DNA from: Pochonia chlamydosporia 170
Taxonomy: Eukaryota > Ascomycota > Sordariomycetes > Hypocreales > Clavicipitaceae
DNA: 64,000 nucleotides
Direction of reading: 5' to 3'
NCBI RefSeq assembly: GCF_001653235.2
Contig: NC_035792.1
Location: forward strand, 2,666,001-2,730,000
A program made the position numbers and the translations under genes. Numbering within the stretch: position 1 is the stretch's first letter; every line of letters begins with the position of its first letter. This document shows, piece after piece, positions 57,661 to 64,000 of this stretch. Under the pieces are notes generated by a model. That model saw only the letters and a list, made by a program, of their open reading frames with translations, made no database searches and was not told where the DNA came from.

Positions 57661-59813
57661 ATGTCTAGCCCAGGTTCTTTCCAGCAAGGTGAGCTGTGCC
57701 CATGAGCATCGCATGTGCTCTTGTCTCGCCATGACACCCCCCCTTTGTTGCCAAGGAACATGCATGGAGCATTCATCGTCATTGCTGTTGTGCAATGCCT
57801 GGCCATCAAGATGCTTTCTCTAGTTCTGCGCTTGCCTCGCGCCCCGCTCCACTTGACTTGACCGCTCTGTTGTGACGTGTCGACGAACAGACCGTCGTGT
57901 TTCATCTCGTCCGTTGCTTTGCATACACATGAATCATACCTAAAACTAACTCTTTGTCTTTATCTGGTACAGGGCAACTTCCCTCTCCCGGACTGTCAAT
58001 CAACCTATCCTCAAACAACCCTTTCCGCAACCGCGCAGCATCTCCTGCAAGCCTGGAGGCCGCTTTTGCGTCGCCAACATCTACCTCGCCCTTCGATGAT
58101 CCTACTCCGCGACAGAGACCAATATCGCGAAATCCATTCCTTGACCAATCTCAGCAACCACTGAAGTCTCCTAGTGCGCTTTCTAGCAAGTCGGAACACA
58201 AGTCGCTGTCTGCCGAAGAAATTTTCGTACGTCGCTCCATATTCCTTTGCAAGGACTCTATTCGTGACGCGATAAAGATTGTCGGACGAGGCTCAGGAAC
58301 ACCGATAGACCATGGGCGATGGAACCAGTTGCTGACGCTTTTATGTGCAGGATTCACTGACACTCGACGATAATATGGCCAACGACAAGCTACCCCCAGC
58401 TCTGACGGCTCAGCGACGTCCATCGGACCAACCCATCGTCCCCCGCACTGGAACACAGCAGCAGCCTAGTAACAAGCATCGACCTACCAAGTCGCAGGAG
58501 GAAGCTCTGAGGGCAAAGAAACCAGGGCCAGCCCCAGGTCCTCGGCCAGAGGCAGCGCAAGCATCGCGGTCCCCACAGAGAAAGCCATTTCGGCGACCAC
58601 GACGAAACTCAGACTCATCCGTAATGGATTTCAATGCTCAGCCCATTACAGCAGAAGAGATGAAAATCATTGAAGAGCATCGTATGCGAGATCGACAACG
58701 TCGCGAAAAGGCCCTTCGTGAAAAAGCTGCCCGTGATAAAGAGGGCCGCGAGAAGGAGGATCGTGAGGGTCGTGAGGGCCGTGAGGGCCGGGAACCTCGT
58801 GACAAGGAGCGAGAAGGTAAAGGACGAAGCAAATCTGGTCGACCAAGCCGCCCCAGCCGACGGATGGACATTATCGATCAGTTGGATGCAACCAGCATTT
58901 ATGGCACAGGCCGTAAGTTGACATTATCTACTTGATTGATGGTATTGTCCTTGTCTAACCAAACACACGTTTGCTAGTCTTCCACCATGATGGCCCGTTT
59001 GATGCATTGAACCCTCATCGAAACCGACAAAGCAGCAGGCGTGCGCCGATGCAAGCCTTTCCTAAAGACTCTCTTAACAACTCGTTGGGTGGTATGGGTC
59101 CTCTTAACCGTAATCCAGACCATGCCACGTTCTTGGGCCACGGCACAGATGAAGCATTCCGCGACTACTCCAGCGGAGGGAAGAACAAGAATGGATACAA
59201 CTACCCAAACAGCTCTAGTGCAGAGCCAGCGATTTTTGACCCCATTGCTCGTGGAACCCTGGTCCACGGAGACGAGAGTTACGGCTTAGGAACATCTACT
59301 TTCCTCGAGGGCACGCCAGCTGCTCGAAGTGCAATCGCCCGAAGGCAGGCAGAACAGCAGCAAGAATTTGCTGAAGGCGGCTTGCAACGCAAGAAGTCTC
59401 TGGCGCAACGAATTCGCCACATCAACAGAGGGCCCAGAGATATGCCATCTGGCAGACTGACAAATCCCGATGCGATTTCCAGCAAACGGTCACCAGAATC
59501 CGTGCCGTTAGCCTCTAGTGTTGGCTCGGAACCTAACCCTTTCTTTGCCGAGTTTAGCAAGGGTGAGGAAAGCATCAGTGTCAAACCTCGAAATGGAGCC
59601 AAGTCCCCGAACAGCCCTACAGCCATTCCTCGGCGGTTATCAGGCTCGGCGCTGGAACGGAGAGCCACGACAGATGCCACGACGCCTGTGGAAGATGCCG
59701 CTCCTACAAAGCCTAGTGGCATCCTTGGGCGGATGAAGAGTTTAAAGGGTGGAAGACGGCCTAAGAACACGGAAACCAACCCTCAGCCAGCTGCTCCTGG
59801 GATGGCAATGTAG
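57661..59813 (+). CDS. pal1: Pal1 family cell-morphology protein, 559 aa
   Basis: Fungal membrane-associated protein needed for cylindrical growth in fission yeast and tied to endocytic sites. Exons 57661-57688, 57973-58226, 58351-58912 and 58978-59813 (1680 nt); introns of 284, 124 and 65 bp. The Pal1 domain is recognised by MDFNAQPITAEEMKIIEEHR (about residue 186), then MDIIDQLDATSIYGTG and, across the third intron, LFHHDGPFDALNPHRNR (about 282). N-terminal NPFR and NPFLDQ repeats are NPF motifs that bind EH domains of endocytic proteins, which fits the role. A charged linker of DREGREGREGREP units comes from a short tandem DNA repeat. The C-terminus is Ser/Arg-rich and disordered, with FLEGTPAARSAIARRQAEQQQ and a basic end. 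The first exon (MSSPGSFQQG) is short, with a good ATG context (CAAAATGTC). Confidence 0.92.
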
Positions 59814-60983
59814 ATAGCCTTGCAGAAAATGAGCCAAAAAGGATGGAGGGCAAACTGTTAGGACAAATTCGCCCAGGGGTGATCTTTTAGGCGAAAAACC
59901 GTTTCAAGAAGCTGGGGTGGTTATGGCCTGCTTCTGTTCCCTCAATGGAGCGAAGACTGGAAAACAACAACAATAAACGCCCTTACGATATCCGGGGCGC
60001 CAGTTTTCATAGCACTCGCGACTCGCGACTACCCCGCGGAATCAGGGTTTTTGGCATGTTATGATCCCACTGTCATGTTTGTCAAGTGAATGACTTGGCG
60101 TATACAAGCTTGGTATGAAGACTTGTGGATTTGGTACGATGAACAGCAGGGTGGCGTATTGGGACTGGTATTGAGGTGCCCAGTGAGCATCATTCACAAT
60201 GGATGATCAGCAGCCAGCGGTGATGGGCTTGTATGCACTTGCAGGGTTCAGACCCTTTTCCCTTTATATTTTTTTGGACCTAAGGCGCTTTGGAACTGAG
60301 GGAGGCACTGTAACTGTGCTAAATACCTAGGCAGATTGCTATGACTAAACGTTTACTTTTAATTATGCTGCATCTGCAGTTTTAAATCCTTGTGAGATGC
60401 GTGACTTGGCAACCATGGTAAGTGTTAGCGAGAAGAGCAACTGCGGTTCCTTAGGGAGCCATCTATTCGGCAACTTTTGCGGCTCAGCTCTTGGGCCATG
60501 CAGTGATGGCTTGCATCAAAGGCCCGTGATATGGTTCACGGAAGTTGGTAACGAAGGGACTGTAGCATTGCTGCAGTACTGCCTCAGAATGGAAGCCACT
60601 GGTTCATCAAGCGCGCCTAGCTAAATATGTCATGCATATCTCTATATATAGATATACATATAACCCATCTCATTTCTCAATAAACTCAACCTTGCAAGTG
60701 GTCTTTTGTAATCCTTACCGTGACACGTTGTGTAGCAAGACATGACGTTGCCATCTTCCCATCTTGGAGCGCCCATCAACGCTCATTGGCCAGCCAGGTT
60801 AAGCAATACGTATTGAACCTTGCCGACCTCCATGTCCACTCCACTCATCTGCTACTCCGTCAACCTTGCTTCTTTCACCGTGAATGATGCATCACAATCT
60901 TTAAATATATTTCGCAGTCGACATCTCCAATTAAGAAATATGCCTCGATAGTGTACTCTGTCCTGAAACGGCGCCACAGCCCA
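59814..60983. other. Intergenic region between Pal1 and the RecA-like gene
   Basis: Contains the Pal1 3' UTR (AATAAA-like sequence near 59970). A small frame at 60397-60624 has no recognisable features. No gene was seen. Confidence 0.6.
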
Positions 60984-62131
60984 ATGGATGATTCGCAACC
61001 CAGCCCATTCCCGCTGGCGCCTGTCTCAGCGGCCATCCTTGCAGAGCAGGAGACAGAACGGAGGAATCATCTGCGTCAGCTGGGATATCTTAAATCGGGG
61101 TGTGCCGAAATAGACGACTATGTTCTACAAGGGGGCTTTGAGAGGGGCCACATTGTGGGTTTGAGTGCAGAGGAGGAGACACTTGGGCTGACTGTAAGCT
61201 TTCATCAACTCCTTGTTCCTTTTTCCGTGTTAACTGTTAGCAGTTGGGTTTACAAATTCTCTCCAAAATGCTATCTGAGAATCCTGAAACGGCACTCATA
61301 ATCACGCCCAAACCAGCGGGCGAGATTCTGCGCTCCCTACGAGACAGCATCCGAACATCACTATCACTCCCACCCCACGAGATCGACCACAAAGTAAAAT
61401 CCTGCCTAGACAACGTCATGCTCTCCTGTGTGTTCGACATAGACGGTCTATGGCAAGTCCTCTCCGACCTCGACACCAAGTCCGAAATCCAAGACAGCCA
61501 AGACTCAGAACCAGCCCTCTCGCCATCCTCCCCTTCCCTCATCCTCATCACCCATTTCTCAAGCCTCCTCACCTCGCTCTTCACCCAACGCACAAAGGAC
61601 TCGGCGCACACGAAACTCTCCCTCCTAGCCTCCCACCTGCGCTATCTGTCGCGGAATCTACCCTCCCACCCGCTCATCCTCATCCTCAACTCGACCACCG
61701 ACTCGCACGACGGGCAAGACAAGCGCCACAATAAACCACTAGATCCGTCTTTACGATCGATCTTCAACCCCCCGCCGCTGCATATACCAGGGTATGTGGC
61801 TACTTCTTCGCGGAGGAGCAAGCCTTCTTTTGGACTTGTGTTTACGCAGCTGCTTGATTTGCATGTGCTTGCTTCGAGGGTGCCGAGGACGAGGGACGAC
61901 GCGGAGAGTGTGGTGAATTCGAGGGATGCGACGTTTGTGACGGTGCTGGAGGTTCTGCTAGATGAGATGGGGTTGTGGACTGGGAGGATGGGGAGGAGGA
62001 TGAATAGGGAGCAGAGATGGGGGGCTGTTCGGGTGGAAGGGGGGAGGGTGGTGGATGCGTTTGCGAAGAGGGAGGTTGTGGAAGTGGTGGAAATTAGAAC
62101 ATCCGGAGGTTTTGGCGGACGACGGGCATAA
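60984..62131 (+). CDS. RecA/Rad51-fold protein lacking Walker motifs, 365 aa
   Basis: Exons 60984-61193 and 61244-62131; the 50-bp intron (GTAAGC..TTAAC..TAGCAG) joins in phase. The order IDDYVLQGGFERGHIVGLSAEEETLGLTLGLQILSKML matches the start of the Rad51/RadA ATPase core (LGGGI.GxI.E..GxxGxGKT), but residues 59-70 lack the Walker A Lys/Thr. SLILITHFSSLLTSLF sits where Walker B would be, without its Asp. Later segments (HIPGYVATSSRRSKPSFGLVFTQLLDLHVLASRVP) look like the C-terminal RecA core. A non-catalytic Rad51 paralogue, as in Shu-type or Rad55/57-type assemblies, is my best inference; a role in recombination is untested. The start at 60984 is the first in-frame ATG. The last 80 residues use G-rich codons and are Arg/Val-rich. 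Confidence 0.78.
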
Positions 62132-62286
62132 TCATCTATGACAACGTGTAAATACAGATATGAGATGGAGATGGTCGTCACAGACACTTGTATGAAGCAC
62201 CATCGTAACAATGCTTTCAGAATTTACGCGCAAATTATATAAATCTCCTGCCTATTAGGTCCCCCCTCCTCGAAGCGAATAAAGCA

Positions 62287-62322
<36 letters not shown>

Positions 62323-63007
62323 CGAAAAAACCGCTCAATCGAAAATGCCAAGTTTGCCTCGCAAGTCACACAGTCGCTTAATTTGCCCTTCCAATGTACA
62401 AAACCAACCCAGCCGTAAGTCTCTCTCCTCCTCCCCTCTTCTCTGTGTCCACCTCCTGCATGCTGCGTCCACCATCTAAACCATTAGTCTCTCACCTAAG
62501 CGTTTACCCCTCTACCTTCTGGTAGGTATGATCTAGAAAAGTAGGTGAAACGCCTGAGAAACTCTGTCTCGGAACAATAAATAGAGCGTCGTTCGTCAAA
62601 AACAAACTCCTCGCTGCTATGTATGCGTATGTGTGGGGGTAATAAAACACAAAAAGATACAACACCTGCACAAAGGTATAACCTCAGTCCACTCTCGTCT
62701 CGCAACCCTCTGCCTCGGCGTCCTGCTCCTTGCCCAGCAAGAGGCTACCCGAGGAAAGAAAAAGAATAAGCCGTGAAAGTACGTAGTGCGAGGCCCCAGC
62801 ATGTCATTCTCACGCTCCCAGGTCAGAGAAAAAAAAGGTCGCCATGGGGGGAAAGAGATGCGGATGTGACAGTAATGAGTCCAATCTCCCAGGTCGCACA
62901 GTGATACAAGAAGATGTTGATTCCTTTTTCCTGAGAAATGAATGTTGATTCTATTCTATGGTCGTGGCATTCGCAGCGTAAGAGCATTCGTCTCTTGTGT
63001 GTTAGTA
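62132..63007. other. Convergent 3' intergenic region with AAC repeat
   Basis: No gene was recognised. It contains a perfect AAC trinucleotide run at 62287-62323 and 3' UTR-like sequence of both neighbours. Confidence 0.65.
62287..62323 (+). repeat. AAC trinucleotide microsatellite
   Basis: Twelve consecutive AAC units in non-coding DNA 155 bp past the stop codon of the RecA-like gene. Confidence 0.9.
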
Positions 63008-64000
63008 TCAAGGACTGCCTAGATGAGGGGCAGAAGACGAGCCGCCCAAGATATGGGACTTTCTGACATTTTTCCAAAAGTCAATGGCTTCAACAACATC
63101 TTCTCCTCGTTCATCCTCATATGCAAATAAGATCTGAATAGTACATTAGCACAACTAATAAGCCAGCAAACTAGTGTAAATGGTAGCCGTCTCACCTCAT
63201 GAGTACTGCTATGAAGCATACGAATGTTCTTGTGGGGTACAATATGAACTGCACCATTTTCAATGTTACGCAACTCGATAAAATTGGGCTCAAAAGCGAG
63301 AATCCAGGGATAACTGAGAGCAAAGCTTTGCGGCGCTCCCTCCCAGTCAATCCGCCACTCCGGTCGTGCTCGCCAACCATTGCGGTTAACAAAGAATGAG
63401 AATTCAGAGTAGTTGAGCAGGAATTCGCCATTGAGACGCTCAATATGGATTGGCCGGACACCTTCTTTGCGTGCAACAAAGTCAAGAGACGTATCTGCCT
63501 GGTCAAGCAGAGACTGCGTTTCAAGAGTCTCCAGAGACACAACCTCGAAGCCTCGAGCACAGGCCACGCAAAGTTTCGACTTGAGGAAGTGGACGGATGA
63601 AGATTCCGTCGGGATGTAGAACTCTTTGAACGGTCGAAGCTCATCATGGCCGCCAGCGATAAATTTGCCGAGCCCCTTTTGCTTTTTGCCCTTCGTCATG
63701 GCGTCATTAGGCTCAAACACCTTAATCGTTGTTGACAAAGCTGAGCTCTTGACGCAGCAGACAAGATGTCGTCCCAGACAGATACCGGTCTTGAAGAAAC
63801 TGCAGTGGTTCTGGATTTTCTTCGGTCTCTTGCTCATGGCAGGCTCGTCTGGATTGAGGGCTGAAACAGAGTAAGACTGCAGGGTCTTGTTGGACAGTAC
63901 CAGCAAAAGCTGATATTCTTCCAAGATGTCGATCTGAGTGACGTTTGGCGTTTCCAGCACTCTCCTAGGAATTTGCTCCCTGTTCTTGCGATCAGACAGA
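63008..64000 (-). CDS. ROM2: Rho1 guanine-nucleotide exchange factor, Rom2-like, C-terminal part (CNH domain)
   Basis: Only the last 310 or so codons are in the window; the gene continues beyond 64000 on the minus strand. Minus-strand exons run from beyond 64000 to 63196 and then 63133-63008, with a 62-bp intron (GTGAGA..TTCAG). The visible part is a citron-homology (CNH) beta-propeller: VTQIDILEEYQLLLVLSNKTLQSYS, CSFFKTGICLGRHLVCCVKSS, FYIPTESSSVHFLKSKLCVACARGFEVVSL and FLLNYSEFSFFVNRNGWRARP. The end is ILFAYEDERGEDVVEAIDFW then KNVRKS. These features match Rom1/Rom2-type RhoGEFs, which activate Rho1 for glucan synthesis and cell-wall-integrity signalling. The DH and PH domains should lie beyond the right edge. 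A CNH-only protein or a Vam6-type protein is less likely given the ERGEDVVEAIDFW signature. Confidence 0.85.

Noticed and set aside
62617..62802. Short minus-strand frames near the AAC repeat
   Set aside because: Low-complexity and within 3' UTR-like sequence of convergent genes.

Overview
The window is nuclear DNA of a filamentous ascomycete (Pezizomycotina, most likely Sordariomycetes and perhaps Hypocreales). The evidence is short introns of 50-190 bp with GTRNGT donors and CTAAC/CTGAC branch sites, a typical intron-bearing eukaryotic tRNA-Glu, and proteins whose closest recognisable relatives are fungal: CK1, Pal1, a Rom2-type RhoGEF, a GRAM-TBC protein and a PKA catalytic subunit. No bacterial operon, CRISPR array or intact transposon was seen. 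The species cannot be fixed from sequence alone.

Layout. A short gene of unknown function lies at 842-1213. About 16.6 kb with no convincing gene follows (1214-17858); its right half has pyrimidine-rich, leader-like sequence. Next is a four-exon gene for a 765-aa Gln/His/Pro-rich protein with two related C-terminal domains (17859-21277), then a 595-aa proline-rich protein (23184-24971). After another 6-kb gap come casein kinase I (31119-32635), a tail-anchored inositol polyphosphate 5-phosphatase resembling Inp54 (35735-37439), and, convergent to it, a PKA catalytic subunit (37891-39243). Then come an alpha/beta hydrolase (41684-42490), tRNA-Glu(TTC) with a 20-nt intron (42518-42609), a GRAM-TBC-EF-hand RabGAP (43791-47257) and a Nudix hydrolase (47717-48385, minus). 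The right part holds an uncharacterised fungal protein (50421-51689, minus), a short-chain dehydrogenase (52363-53343), Pal1 (57661-59813), a RecA/Rad51-fold protein without a usable Walker A motif (60984-62131), and the 3' part of a Rom2-like RhoGEF running off the right edge (63008 to beyond 64000, minus).

How the genes fit together. There is no metabolic cluster. Many genes act in polarity, cell wall or membrane signalling (CK1, PKA, 5-phosphatase, RabGAP, Pal1, Rho1 GEF). Several of these regulators sit behind unusually long gene-free or leader-like stretches (roughly 16.6, 6, 3 and 4 kb). The stretches share short oriented CCAGAC-rich blocks, simple repeats and recurrent 9-mers such as TACGGAGTA and AACATTGAA.

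Exon boundaries were set by hand from splice consensus and reading-frame continuity; all complete models give an integral number of codons. Transcript ends, promoters and 5' UTR introns are inference.
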